DNA of 64,000 nucleotides from Alkaliphilus hydrothermalis (GTDB lineage: Bacteria; Bacillota; Clostridia; Peptostreptococcales; Natronincolaceae), in the NCBI RefSeq assembly GCF_016908555.1, contig NZ_JAFBEE010000015.1, positions 9,785-73,784 on the forward strand, in the 5' to 3' direction. The translations under genes and the position numbers were made by a program. The stretch's first letter is position 1; every line of letters begins with the position of its first letter. The notes under the pieces were generated by a model. That model worked only from the letters and a program-made list of their open reading frames with translations, did no database searches and had not been told where the DNA came from. This document shows, piece by piece, positions 15,987 through 25,337 of this stretch.

Positions 15987-17150
15987 ATGGTATTAAAAGG
16001 ATATAAGCGGGAAAATGGCACCTATGGCATTAGAAATCATGTTGCAATCATACCAGCCTCAGTATGTGCCAGTGAAACAGCGGTAAGGATCAGTAATTTA
16101 GTTCCTGGAAGTGTTGCTCTACCACATCAGCATGGTTGTTGCCAGATTGGGGACGACTTAAAGCTGACAATCGATACTTTAATTGGCCTAGGGAAAAATC
16201 CTAATGTTGGGGCGGTTTTAGTAGTTGGTCTAGGATGTGAAGGCGTTCCTCCAAAGGAGTTAGTTGAAGGCATCAGTGAGACTGGAAAAAGAGTAGAAAA
16301 AATTATTATTCAAGATTTGGGAGGAACTTTAGGAGCCATTAGAGAGGGAGGCAGGATAGCTTCGGAGATGGCAAGGGAGCTATCCCAGCAGGAAAGAGTA
16401 GAATTTGATATAGGGGAGCTTACGCTGGCCATTGAGTGTGGTGGGTCAGATCCTACCTCAGGAATAGCGTCAAACCCTGCTGTTGGATATGCTTCGGATC
16501 TATTAATTAAGAATGGCGGATCTTCAATATTATCAGAAACAACAGAGCTAATTGGTGCCGAGCATATTTTAGCCCAGCGATGTATTAATGAAGAAGTTGC
16601 CCAGAAACTTTTTAAAATTGTTCAAGATACAGAGGATAGGGCTATTGCAATGGGTACTGACTTAAGAAGTGGTCAACCCACACCGGGCAACAAAGAAGGA
16701 GGACTTACGACGATAGAGGAAAAGTCCTTGGGATGTATATACAAGGCTGGCCTTTCACCGGTTATAGGGGTATTAGGATATGCAGAGCAAGTCAATGAAG
16801 GCAACAAAGGATTATATGTAATGGATACCCCAGGACAAGACATTGATTCTATCACTGGAATGTTGGCTGGGGGCGCACAAATAGTGGTATTCACCACAGG
16901 TAGAGGAACACCTACGGGATCTCCTATAGCACCAGTCATTAAAGTGACGGGCAATAGTTCAACCTTTCATAAGATGCAGGACAATATCGATATAAATGCA
17001 GGGAGAATAATTGACGGAGAAGCCAGTATTCAAGAGGTGGGTCAGGAAATACTCAACGAAATGATAAAGGTTTCAAATGGGAAATATACTAAGGCAGAAA
17101 GTCTAGGGCATAAGGAGTTTGGCATCTACAGAATTGGAACGACTTTCTAG
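15987..17150 (+). CDS. UxaA-family dehydratase, large subunit
   Basis: 387 residues from ATG 15987, with GGAGGTG 9 bases upstream; the in-frame ATG at 15969 lies before that site and is unlikely. The sequence opens GYKRENGTYGIRNHVAIIP and contains HQHGCCQIGDD, VVGLGCEGVPP, AIECGGSDPTSGIASNPAVG and VVFTTGRGTPTGSPIAPVIK, all typical of the catalytic part of altronate/galactarate dehydratases. Conserved cysteines and histidines fit an iron centre. It works with the small SAF subunit just upstream. Which acid it dehydrates is not known. Confidence 0.87.
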   Translation: MVLKGYKRENGTYGIRNHVAIIPASVCASETAVRISNLVPGSVALPHQHGCCQIGDDLKLTIDTLIGLGKNPNVGAVLVVGLGCEGVPPKELVEGISETGKRVEKIIIQDLGGTLGAIREGGRIASEMARELSQQERVEFDIGELTLAIECGGSDPTSGIASNPAVGYASDLLIKNGGSSILSETTELIGAEHILAQRCINEEVAQKLFKIVQDTEDRAIAMGTDLRSGQPTPGNKEGGLTTIEEKSLGCIYKAGLSPVIGVLGYAEQVNEGNKGLYVMDTPGQDIDSITGMLAGGAQIVVFTTGRGTPTGSPIAPVIKVTGNSSTFHKMQDNIDINAGRIIDGEASIQEVGQEILNEMIKVSNGKYTKAESLGHKEFGIYRIGTTF

Positions 17151-17236
17151 CATAAAAAATTAATTGAATATTCAACAAAACATTAAATGGTACATACTTT
17201 GTGTAAAAATGATTAAATAATACGGGGGGCTTTGTT

Positions 17237-18195
17237 ATGCAAATTAAAAAAGCGATAGAAAGAGTACCGGGTGGAATGATGGTCATTCCCTTGATTTTAG
17301 GGGCCTTCATCAACACTTTTTTTCCAGAAGCACTTCAAATAGGGGGTTTTACAACAGCGTTATTTAAGAATGGAGCTGGAACCCTTATCGGGATGTTCCT
17401 ATTCTGTATGGGGGCAGGAATTAGCTTTAAGGCGGCACCAAAGGCATTAAAGAAGGGGGCTGTAGTCACTGCTAGTAAGTTCCTAATTGCAGTGGCAATT
17501 GGTCTGATTGTATCTAAGGTATTTGGTGAAAATGGATTATTTGGTCTTTCATCCCTTGCAATTATCGCTGCTATGTCCAATACGAATGGTGGGCTTTATG
17601 CAGCGCTTACAGGTGAGTTCGGTGATGAAACAGATATTGGAGCAATAGCCATCGTATCCATCAATGATGGGCCATTTTTAACGATGATTGCTTTAGGAAC
17701 GGCAGGAATCGCTAACATTCCTTTGATGTCTCTAGTGGCAGTCATTATACCTATTGCGCTGGGAATGATTATTGGTAACCTAGATGAAAATATGAGAAAA
17801 TTCCTAGTAGCAGGTGGGCCAATACTAATTCCTTTCTTTGCCTTTGCATTGGGGCAGGAATTGACTTTGCTATGCTAATTAAAGCCGGACTACCAGGATT
17901 ATTATTAGGGGTAATGACGGTTGTTGTCGGTGGTTTCTTTAATATCTATGCCGATAAGATAACTGGTGGTAGTGGTATTGCAGGGGCAGCAGCATCTTCA
18001 ACCGCTGGTAACGCCGTGGCAACTCCGATGGCAATCGCCATGGCTGATCCGACAATTCAGGCCCTTGCAACTGTAGCAACGCCACAGGTGGCTGCCTCAA
18101 CAATCACTTCAGCATTATTGACTCCTGTGTTGACCTCCTATATAGCTAAAAGAAATAAGAAAAAAGAAAAGCTAGAGGCGGAGGCCCAGCAGTAA
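17237..18195 (+). pseudogene. kdgT: 2-keto-3-deoxygluconate permease (KdgT family), frameshifted
   Basis: Translation from ATG 17237 gives a KdgT-type protein (PGGMMVIPLILGAFINTFFP, GMFLFCMGAGISF, MSNTNGGLYAALTGEFGD) until residue 213, where it stops at 17878. The rest (MLIKAGLPGLLLGVMTVVVGG through SAGNAVATPMAIA-like motifs) continues in another frame to 18195. One extra G in the GGGG tract at 17851-17854 would restore ALGAGIDFAMLIKAGLPG and one continuous protein of 319 residues, the normal family length. KdgT proteins are membrane symporters for sugar acids, so this is the expected uptake step of the operon. Recent loss of function, a sequencing error, or slippage in the G tract are all possible. 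Confidence 0.88.
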
Positions 18196-18202
18196 TTTAA
18201 CT

Positions 18203-18247
18203 AATGAATATAATGGGGAGAGGACTCATCTCACCATTATATTCATT
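18203..18247 (+). other. Perfect 14-bp stem-loop between permease and kinase genes
   Basis: AATGAATATAATGG and CCATTATATTCATT form a perfect stem, with an inner GAG/CTC pairing in the loop. There is no proper T-run, so it is more likely an mRNA processing or stabilising element, or a weak attenuator, than a full terminator. Confidence 0.6.
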
Positions 18248-18291
18248 GTTCTAATGTTGAGTAGCTCAAATAATAGAAGAAGGTGAAGATA

Positions 18292-19566
18292 ATGCAGGAT
18301 AGAAGACTAATTTTAATAGCAGATGACTTTACTGGATCAAATGATACTGGGGTCCAATTCAGTAAAAATGGTCTGAAAACTGTAGTGATGACAAACTTAG
18401 ACTTACTAGATGAGGCACTATCTAATTGTGATGTATTGGTGGTGGATACGGAAAGTCGTTTTGACGATAGCAAGACAGCCTATGACAAAACCCTTCGCGT
18501 AGGCCATTTGATTAAAAGAAACAAAGTCAATTATTTTTATAAGAAGCTGGATTCTACATTTCGTGGAAATATTGGTAGTGAGATCGCAGGTGCAATGGAT
18601 GGAATAGGTGTTGACTTTGCCATAGTAGCCCCTGCCTTTCCTGCTGCTGGAAGAAAAACATTGGGTGGTAGGGTTTATGTTCATGATACGCTATTAGAAA
18701 AGACTGAAGTGGCAGTGGACCCCAAAAACCCAGTTATGGAATCATTTATTCCTGCTATCATAGCTCAGCAAAGTGACAAGCGAACCGCAATTATCGATAG
18801 GTCAATAGTTTTGTACGGTATAGAAGCACTACACAAAGCAATTATAGACCAAAGGAATAGGGGGGTAGAAATCATCGTAATTGATTCTGTTGATGCTGAG
18901 GATCTCAATACAGTAGCCCAAGCTATAGCTCAAATGAAAGATAGATTCCTTATGGTTGGTTCAGCGGGGTTAGCGGAGTTTTTGCCCAAGACCTTAAAAC
19001 TCATGAAGGAAAAGAAAAGTATAGGTGTAATCGTGGGAAGCGTCAGTGATATAACTAGAAAACAAGCTAATTACGCTATCGATAAATATGGTTTAGAAGA
19101 AGTAATCATACATATCCAAGACATGTTTACTTCAAAAGAAGAAGAGAAGAAAAGGATCTTAGGGAAGGTAATTAAGCTAGTAGAGGAAAATAAAGATTTT
19201 GTTCTACGCAGTACTAAAACAGCGGAGGATGTCAATCAGGCAATTGACATTGGCAAAGAATATGGCCTCGATAGCTATGGAGTAAGCGATAAGATCGCCC
19301 AATTTATTGGTGAGATAACAAAGGGAATACTAGATAGCTCCTGTGTAGCTGGTCTAATGCTTACAGGAGGAGATATTGCCATTAAAGCAGCTACCATGCT
19401 GGGGGTATCGGGGACAATGATTAAGAATGAAATTTTACCCGGCATCCCCTATGGGTATTTTTTACACGATACCTATGGAAATTTACCGATAGTGACTAAA
19501 GCGGGAGGATTTGGGGAAGAGGACGCAATCATCAAGGTCATAGATTATTTAAGAAGGGAATGCTAA
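18292..19566 (+). CDS. dtnK: Four-carbon acid sugar kinase (DUF1537, DtnK/OtnK type)
   Basis: 424 residues from ATG 18292, with AAGGTGA 5 bases upstream; the GTG at 18283 lies inside that site. The N-terminal half opens LILIADDFTGSNDTGVQF and has YKKLDSTFRGNIGSE; the nucleotide-binding half contains MVGSAGLAEFLP and LMLTGGDIAIKAA near the C terminus. DUF1537 proteins are ATP-dependent kinases of four-carbon acid sugars (D-threonate, D-erythronate, L-threonate). The product would be a 4-phosphate, which is the substrate for the PdxA-like enzyme encoded next. The pairing with PdxA2 favours D-threonate kinase, but the stereochemistry is inferred from context. Confidence 0.85.
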   Translation: MQDRRLILIADDFTGSNDTGVQFSKNGLKTVVMTNLDLLDEALSNCDVLVVDTESRFDDSKTAYDKTLRVGHLIKRNKVNYFYKKLDSTFRGNIGSEIAGAMDGIGVDFAIVAPAFPAAGRKTLGGRVYVHDTLLEKTEVAVDPKNPVMESFIPAIIAQQSDKRTAIIDRSIVLYGIEALHKAIIDQRNRGVEIIVIDSVDAEDLNTVAQAIAQMKDRFLMVGSAGLAEFLPKTLKLMKEKKSIGVIVGSVSDITRKQANYAIDKYGLEEVIIHIQDMFTSKEEEKKRILGKVIKLVEENKDFVLRSTKTAEDVNQAIDIGKEYGLDSYGVSDKIAQFIGEITKGILDSSCVAGLMLTGGDIAIKAATMLGVSGTMIKNEILPGIPYGYFLHDTYGNLPIVTKAGGFGEEDAIIKVIDYLRREC

Positions 19567-19568
19567 CA

Positions 19569-20555
19569 ATGGACAATCAAAGACCTATAATAGGGATTAC
19601 AATGGGTGACCCATCTGGTATAGGGCCAGAAATTATCATTAAGAGTTATTTAGATGAAAACATAGGCAATCATAAATTAGTCGTAATTGGAGATTATGAT
19701 GTGATGACTGCTGCCGCCAAGGCCTTTCAAATAAATATAAAAATTAAAAGGGTGAAAAAAATTTCAGAATGCCAGTTTGACAAGAATACTGTTCATGTCT
19801 ATGACTTAAACAATGTGGATGTCACTAGATTAGAGGCAGGGGTGGTTCAAGCCATGTCAGGTAATGCTGCCTTCCAATATGTTAAAGAGGCCTGTAGTCT
19901 TGCAATGAAGGGGGAAATAAATGCCATCGCAACGGCCCCCCTCAATAAAGAAGCTATGCATAAGGCAGGTCATTTCTACCCAGGTCATACTGAAATATTA
20001 GCTAAATTTACCAATACTAAGGATTATGCTATGTTTTTATATGATGAGGCCCTCAGGGTAATCCATGTATCCACCCACGTATCACTACTGAAGGCAATTC
20101 AAGGACTAAATAAGAAAAGAATCGCTACAGTGATAGATCTAGCCCATAATACAATGGTGAAGCTTGGGTGTCATGCCCCTAAAATAGCAGTAGCAGGTAT
20201 TAATCCCCATGCTGGTGAAAATGGCCTCTTTGGTGATGAAGAAATAAGGGAGATTATTCCCGCAATAGAGCTTAAGAAAAATCAGGGGATAAATGTCATT
20301 GGGCCAGAGGCACCAGATACGATTTTCTTAAGGGCAAAGGAGGGTGCATTTGATGTTGTCGTTGCAATGTACCATGACCAAGGCCACATTCCTCTAAAGC
20401 TACTGGGGTTCCATAGTGGTGTTAATGTAACTGTAGGTCTTCCTATCATTCGGACTTCAGTTGATCACGGAACTGCCTTTGGAAAGGCATGGAAGGGTAT
20501 TGCCAATGAAAATAGCATGAAGGAAGCAATCAAATTAGCAATAAAGCTCGTTTGA
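19569..20555 (+). CDS. pdxA2: PdxA2-type 4-phosphothreonate dehydrogenase
   Basis: 328 residues from ATG 19569, 2 bp after the kinase stop and 9 bases after AAGGGA; an ATG at 19560 is in frame but too close to that site. Family signatures are GITMGDPSGIGPEI, ATAPLNKEAMHKAG, GHTEILAKFT, GINPHAGENGLFGDEE and AMYHDQGHIPLKLL, which supply the metal-binding histidines. PdxA itself makes vitamin B6 precursors; PdxA2 paralogues beside DUF1537 kinases oxidise and decarboxylate 4-phospho-D-threonate or erythronate to dihydroxyacetone phosphate. The operon position supports the catabolic role over a B6 role. Confidence 0.85.
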   Translation: MDNQRPIIGITMGDPSGIGPEIIIKSYLDENIGNHKLVVIGDYDVMTAAAKAFQINIKIKRVKKISECQFDKNTVHVYDLNNVDVTRLEAGVVQAMSGNAAFQYVKEACSLAMKGEINAIATAPLNKEAMHKAGHFYPGHTEILAKFTNTKDYAMFLYDEALRVIHVSTHVSLLKAIQGLNKKRIATVIDLAHNTMVKLGCHAPKIAVAGINPHAGENGLFGDEEIREIIPAIELKKNQGINVIGPEAPDTIFLRAKEGAFDVVVAMYHDQGHIPLKLLGFHSGVNVTVGLPIIRTSVDHGTAFGKAWKGIANENSMKEAIKLAIKLV

Positions 20556-20570
20556 TTTCAGCTTTAATGC

Positions 20571-20606
20571 ACCCTTTAAAAGACTATTTTCTAAAGGGGT
20601 CTTTAT
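20571..20606 (+). terminator. Terminator of the acid-sugar operon
   Basis: ACCCTTTA pairs with TAAAGGGGT (one wobble), followed by CTTTAT. Confidence 0.5.
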
Positions 20607-20675
20607 AAGATCTTCCCTATTGATTAGATCTTTTAAAAATATCAAAGGAGTCATTTAAGAGTATAAAGGAATAAA

Positions 20676-20716
20676 AATCATCCTAATGGAGTCATCACAT
20701 TAGGGTGATTTTTTAA
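20676..20716 (+). terminator. Second terminator after the acid-sugar operon
   Basis: AATCATCCTAATG pairs with CATTAGGGTGATT across 13 positions with one wobble, and is followed by TTTT. The remainder of 20556-20911 holds no ORF I recognise. Confidence 0.75.
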
Positions 20717-20911
20717 TTCTGATTGGAAATAATGATAGACAAATCAGATAATAGGGAAATAATAAAGGTATCCTAAAGCTTGATGTAGAATACCTGAATA
20801 ACCATTATGGGAATGAGTTAAACTGATTTCCTATTGGGGAAGCCAGATGGGGGAAAGATGAGAAGTAACAACTTAAGAAAAATAAATTTAGTACGATAAG
20901 GGGAGAACTTA

Positions 20912-21958
20912 ATGACAAAAGCACCGTATCAACCAATATACAGCTTCAAAAACGACTATAGCGAGGGAGCCCATCCAAATATTTTGCAAGCCCTAGTGGA
21001 CACCAATCTCCAACAACAGGCAGGATATGGCGAAGATGAATATTGCCAACAGGCAATAGAAATATTACGTGAGAAACTTCAAAACCCAAAGGCAGACATA
21101 CATTTCGTATCTGGGGGGACCCAAGCAAATCTAATCGTAATTTCATCTGTCCTCAGACCCTATGAGTCTGTAATATCAGCCAATACAGGACATATCAATG
21201 TCCACGAGACAGGAGCAATCGAAGCCACAGGACATAAAGTAAATTCTGTGGATACAGAGGATGGTAAGCTGACTCCAGAGGATATTAAGCCAATATTAGA
21301 GTTTCACGCCGACGAACATATGGTAAAGCCACGAATGGTCTACATATCCAATACAACTGAAATTGGAACCATCTACAAGAAAAAGGAATTAGAAACTCTA
21401 CATACCTTCTGCAAAGCCAATGGACTATATTTATTTTTAGATGGAGCCAGATTAGGCTCTGCCCTTTGTTCATCAGAAAATGATCTAAGTCTATCGGATC
21501 TATCTCATTTGGTGGATGCCTTTTACATAGGTGGAACTAAAAATGGTGCCTTTATCGGAGAAGCCATTGTCATTAATAACGATGAACTAAAGCGGGAGTT
21601 TAGATTTAATATGAAGCAAAAAGGGGCATTACTAGCAAAGGGGAGATTGTTGGGAATACAGTTTAGAGAACTGTTCAAAGATGATTTGTTTTTTCAATTA
21701 GGGAACCATGCCAATCAAATGGCATCAAAACTCAGCGAAAACATAGAAGCATTGGGACATGGATTTTTAACTAAATCCACCTCAAATCAAATCTTCCCTA
21801 TACTTCCCAATGAAACCATTGAAAAACTAAGTAAAAAATATGCCTTCTATATATGGAGTAAGGTTGACTCAGAAAAGTCTGTTATTCGCTTGGTAACATC
21901 TTGGGCAACTAAAGAAGAGGCAGTTAACCAATTTATTGAGGACTTAAGAAATATCTAA
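20912..21958 (+). CDS. ltaE: Low-specificity threonine aldolase / beta-eliminating lyase
   Basis: 348 residues from ATG 20912 after AAGGGGAGAA. It is a fold-type I pyridoxal-phosphate enzyme: SGGTQANLIVISS, HINVHETGAIEATGHKV, LFLDGARLGSAL (the cofactor aspartate) and YIGGTKNG, whose lysine should hold PLP. The family cleaves L-threonine or allo-threonine to glycine and acetaldehyde, but related enzymes act on other hydroxy amino acids. It is monocistronic, between terminator hairpins and the lemA region. The exact substrate preference cannot be read from sequence. Confidence 0.87.
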   Translation: MTKAPYQPIYSFKNDYSEGAHPNILQALVDTNLQQQAGYGEDEYCQQAIEILREKLQNPKADIHFVSGGTQANLIVISSVLRPYESVISANTGHINVHETGAIEATGHKVNSVDTEDGKLTPEDIKPILEFHADEHMVKPRMVYISNTTEIGTIYKKKELETLHTFCKANGLYLFLDGARLGSALCSSENDLSLSDLSHLVDAFYIGGTKNGAFIGEAIVINNDELKREFRFNMKQKGALLAKGRLLGIQFRELFKDDLFFQLGNHANQMASKLSENIEALGHGFLTKSTSNQIFPILPNETIEKLSKKYAFYIWSKVDSEKSVIRLVTSWATKEEAVNQFIEDLRNI

Positions 21959-22181
21959 GGAAATTTTCAGACTTTCTTAATAGGTCTACGTATATACTAT
22001 AGGGTAGAATATAAGGGAGGGGGGAGCCATGAACACTTAAAAGAATCATTATGCAAAACAAGGAATGATGACGGGATTATGGATTGAGGGAATAGGAGTA
22101 GCAGCTTAGTACCTGTCCTTGGACTGCTGTAGGGAGTCTTTAAAGACCGTAAATAGATCAAAAAGTTTAGGAGGTAATAAC

Positions 22182-22757
22182 ATGAATACAGCCACAAAAA
22201 TACTTATTGGAATAGTCGTTGTTTTTGTACTGCTGGGAGTAAGCATAGTAGGAAGCTACAATGGTTTAGTAACTAAAGCAGAAGTTGTAGAAACAAATTT
22301 AAGTCAAATAGATACTCAACTACAACGTAGAAATGACTTAATACCAAACTTAGTAGAAACTGTTAAGCGATTCGCCCAACAAGAAGAAGATATTTTCACT
22401 GATGTAGCCGACGCAAGGGCTAGATTAGCAGGAGCAGGAACGGTTGAAGAACAAGCAGATGCAGATGCAGCCCTTGGGGGAGCCCTTTCAAGATTACTAG
22501 CGATCTCAGAGAATTATCCAGACCTGAAGTCCAATCAGAACTTTATTCAATTACAGGATGAGTTGGCAGGGACAGAAAATAGAATTGCAACAGCTAGACG
22601 GGACTACAATGAGTCAGCTAGAGCTTACAATACAACAATTAGAAGATTTCCTACTGTACTATATGCTGGTATTTTAGGCTTTGAAAAAGTAGATTACTTT
22701 GAAGCCTCTGAAGAAGCAAGAGAAGTACCAAATGTAGGTGGTCAATTTGGTAACTAA
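22182..22757 (+). CDS. lemA: LemA family membrane protein
   Basis: 191 residues from ATG 22182 with AGGAGG 7 bases upstream; the open frame runs upstream to 22119 but without a binding site. One N-terminal membrane segment (about 6-25) is followed by LemA hallmarks: QIDTQLQRRNDLIPNLVETVK, coiled helices, and ARRDYNESARAYNTTIRRFPT near the C terminus. LemA proteins form a helical bundle on the outer face of the membrane; their function is poorly known. It is coupled to the TPM-domain gene downstream, a very common pairing. Confidence 0.92.
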   Translation: MNTATKILIGIVVVFVLLGVSIVGSYNGLVTKAEVVETNLSQIDTQLQRRNDLIPNLVETVKRFAQQEEDIFTDVADARARLAGAGTVEEQADADAALGGALSRLLAISENYPDLKSNQNFIQLQDELAGTENRIATARRDYNESARAYNTTIRRFPTVLYAGILGFEKVDYFEASEEAREVPNVGGQFGN

Positions 22758-23526
22758 ATCAAAAAAACCTAAAAAAATATTACTGTTTACCAGTATCCTG
22801 CTTCTATTATTTACTTCAATCGTATGGGGAGTGCAGTATCCGTCTCCTACAAGGGACTTTTATGTTAATGATTTTGCCAACGTATTGAGCCCCTCAGCAG
22901 AGGCATATATCCTATCTACAGCAGTTGAATTAGAGAGGACCACCTCTGCCCAAGTTGTAGTGGTAACGATGGAGGACTTAGAAAATGAAGCATTGGAGGA
23001 ATATTCCTTAGGACTCTTGAGGGAGTGGGGAATAGGAGCTAAAGAGGCCAACAATGGGGTTTTAATCCTGTTGGATATAGGGGGAGGACAATCCCGTATC
23101 GAAGTGGGTTATGGACTAGAGGGAGCCTTGCCAGATGGAAAAACAGGCAGAATACAAGATAATTATATGATCCCTTATTATCAACAGGGTGACTATAGCA
23201 AAGGGATCGTAGAGGGCTTTAATGCCATTGCCAACGAAGTATACAAAGAATATGGATATGAAGATCAAATAGCAGGTGACTATCGTGATTTACAGGATAA
23301 CTATAGGGATACTACACCTAAGAAAGAAGGAGTACCACCAATAGTCCTAATCATTGGACTAATATTAATCGTTCCCCTCATCATCCTAGACTTTAAGCTA
23401 ACAGGAGGAGCCTTTACCTATATGTTGATTAGAATGTTGGGTAGAGGTGGAGGAAATTCTGGTGGTCCAGGAAACTCAGGCGGAGGCGGTAGTGGTGGTG
23501 GGGGAGGTAGCTCCCGTAGATTTTAA
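22747..23526 (+). CDS. TPM-domain (YgcG-type) membrane protein
   Basis: I choose TTG 22747, with AGGTGG 5 bases upstream, giving 259 residues and an 11-bp overlap with lemA; a GTG at 22738 is the longer alternative. A signal-like hydrophobic stretch (about 10-27) precedes a TPM domain with VNDFANVLSP, TSAQVVVVTMEDL, GILILLDI-like strand and RIEVGYGLEGALPDG. A membrane segment (about 195-215) and a Gly/Ser-rich tail ending SSRRF follow. TPM domains are extracytoplasmic and often act in membrane-protein repair or cell-envelope stress, together with LemA. The precise role here is unknown. Confidence 0.9.
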   Translation: MVTKSKKPKKILLFTSILLLLFTSIVWGVQYPSPTRDFYVNDFANVLSPSAEAYILSTAVELERTTSAQVVVVTMEDLENEALEEYSLGLLREWGIGAKEANNGVLILLDIGGGQSRIEVGYGLEGALPDGKTGRIQDNYMIPYYQQGDYSKGIVEGFNAIANEVYKEYGYEDQIAGDYRDLQDNYRDTTPKKEGVPPIVLIIGLILIVPLIILDFKLTGGAFTYMLIRMLGRGGGNSGGPGNSGGGGSGGGGGSSRRF

Positions 23527-23603
23527 ACACCTAAAATCAGCCAAAGAAAATCAATAAAAATTATCTTAAATAAAAATAAACGTATTAAATAAATATCAAA
23601 TTT

Positions 23604-23636
23604 AAAGGATGATCTTAAGTGATAAGATCATCCTTT
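23604..23636 (+). terminator. Terminator after the LemA/TPM operon
   Basis: AAAGGATGATCTTA and TAAGATCATCCTTT form a perfect 14-bp stem with a 5-base loop. Confidence 0.8.
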
Positions 23637-23814
23637 GTTGTTAGTATATCTTTATTTAACTCTTATTCTAATACTCTCATTGATGATTGAAGGGTAGTCA
23701 ATTATCTCTAGGATAATAGGACTAGCAATTTCCTTATCCAGTGGGATACAATTTTCAACAAAGTTGTTAAATTCACTGCCATCATTACCCATCCTTAAAA
23801 AATTTTTAAATCTA

Positions 23815-23844
23815 TTGAAAAGTACTGACTTAACAAAGTATAAT
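23815..23844 (+). promoter_or_regulatory. Sigma-A promoter of the MATE gene
   Basis: TTGAAA, 18 bases, TATAAT (23839-23844), 46 bp before the ATG. The interval 23637-23814 contains only a weak 46-codon minus-strand frame without a proper binding site. Confidence 0.7.
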
Positions 23845-23889
23845 AGAAAGGATGCAAATATAATTTCGAGAGTAGAAAGAGGTAACTTA

Positions 23890-25269
23890 ATGATTAAAAA
23901 CAACTTGACTGAAGGAAATATATCGAAAGTATTATTAAAACTAGCTCTTCCTATAATGGGAACCTCCTTTGTCCAGATGGCATATAACCTAACCGACATG
24001 TTTTGGGTTGGAAAGTTAGGGAGTCTTGCAGTGGCAGCCGTAGGTACAGGCGGCTTTTTCATGTGGTTATCCATGGCTTTCATATTTATCTCCAAAATAG
24101 GAGCCGAGGTTGGGGTAGCTCAATCAGTAGGAAGAGATGATGTTACTGGAATTAGAAGTACAGTAAAAAGTGCGCTACAAATCAATGTAATTCTTGCCTT
24201 GGTTTATGGGGGAATATTAATGCTATTTAAAAGACCCCTTATCCAATTCTTTGATATCAAAGAAGTAGAAGTAGTGGACCAAGCCGTGGCATATCTAGCC
24301 ATAGTTGGCGGGGGAATGATCTTTAGCTTTAGCAACCAAGTTTTTACAGCTATTTTAAATGGATACGGCAACAGTAGGACACCCTTTGTCATCAATGTAA
24401 TAGGCCTACTAATCAATATGGTGTTAGACCCACTACTGATTTTAGGGGGAGGACCCTTCCCAGCTTTGGGAGTGAAGGGTGCTGCGATTGCCACAGTAAT
24501 TGCCCAGATGATAGGAACCTGTATTTTTGTATATAATATGAGAAAAGACCCAGTACTATTCAGTGGGTTAGATTTTTTCAAATTTACAGAAAGTAAAAGA
24601 ATTAAGCAGATTATTCGATTAGGTACACCCGTTGCCCTCCAGAGCGGACTATTCACCATATTTGCCATGTTTATAGCAAGAGTCATAGCCGGATATGGAG
24701 CTACGCCTGTGGCAGTTCAAAGAATCGGTAGTCAAATAGAATCCATATCTTGGATGACAGCAGGGGGCTTCTCTACAGCCATTAGCGCCTTTGTTGGCCA
24801 GAATTACGGAGCAGGGAAATGGGACCGTATTAAGCGGGGTTACTTTACAGCCCTGTATCTGGTAGGTGGAATTGGTATATTTGCCACCTGTCTATTATAT
24901 TTTGGTGGAGGAACCATCTTCAGCGCCTTCCTTGAGGAGGAAGAGGCTGTGCGATTAGGGATCGACTATCTAAAAATATTGGCCTACTCTCAAATCTTTA
25001 TGTGTATAGAAATTACAACAGCTGGGGCATTCAATGGGTTAGGAAAAACAGTTCCACCATCTATTGTAGGAATTATCCTAAATTTCCTACGTATACCAAC
25101 AGCCATGTTCCTTACAACTGTTGACTCATTAGGGTTGAATGGAGTGTGGTGGAGTATCAGCTCCACCAGTATTCTAAAAGGGATTATTTTAACATCATGG
25201 TTTATCATAGTGTTAGGGGTAAATCTACAACCTAAAGAAGAAAAATTGATAGTGAAGACACAAAACTAA
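23890..25269 (+). CDS. MATE family efflux transporter
   Basis: 459 residues from ATG 23890 with AGAGGTAA upstream; the upstream extension to 23764 crosses the promoter and is rejected. The N-terminal LTEGNISKVLLKLALPIMG and MAYNLTDMFWVGKLG are typical MATE openings, and about 12 hydrophobic segments follow in two similar halves, with VALQSGLFTI beginning the second half. MATE proteins export drugs, toxins or metabolites using Na+ or H+ gradients. A terminator follows at 25279. The substrate is unknown. Confidence 0.92.
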   Translation: MIKNNLTEGNISKVLLKLALPIMGTSFVQMAYNLTDMFWVGKLGSLAVAAVGTGGFFMWLSMAFIFISKIGAEVGVAQSVGRDDVTGIRSTVKSALQINVILALVYGGILMLFKRPLIQFFDIKEVEVVDQAVAYLAIVGGGMIFSFSNQVFTAILNGYGNSRTPFVINVIGLLINMVLDPLLILGGGPFPALGVKGAAIATVIAQMIGTCIFVYNMRKDPVLFSGLDFFKFTESKRIKQIIRLGTPVALQSGLFTIFAMFIARVIAGYGATPVAVQRIGSQIESISWMTAGGFSTAISAFVGQNYGAGKWDRIKRGYFTALYLVGGIGIFATCLLYFGGGTIFSAFLEEEEAVRLGIDYLKILAYSQIFMCIEITTAGAFNGLGKTVPPSIVGIILNFLRIPTAMFLTTVDSLGLNGVWWSISSTSILKGIILTSWFIIVLGVNLQPKEEKLIVKTQN

Positions 25270-25278
25270 TGCTAATCT

Positions 25279-25308
25279 AAATCCACTGCTTTATGGTGGA
25301 TTTTTTTC
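25279..25308 (+). terminator. Terminator after the MATE gene
   Basis: AAATCCAC pairs perfectly with GTGGATTT, and the stem runs into seven T. Confidence 0.85.
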
Positions 25309-25337
25309 TACATATTTATATAAAGGGAGTGGAGGAA

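Noticed and set aside
17851..17878. Programmed ribosomal frameshift in kdgT
   Set aside because: There is no classical slippery heptamer plus downstream structure; a single-base indel in a G tract explains it more simply.
23652..24095. Minus-strand ORF of 147 codons overlapping the MATE gene
   Set aside because: Most of it is the complement of the MATE coding region. Its last 46 codons are open, but the internal ATG has its AAGG directly adjacent, with no usable spacing.
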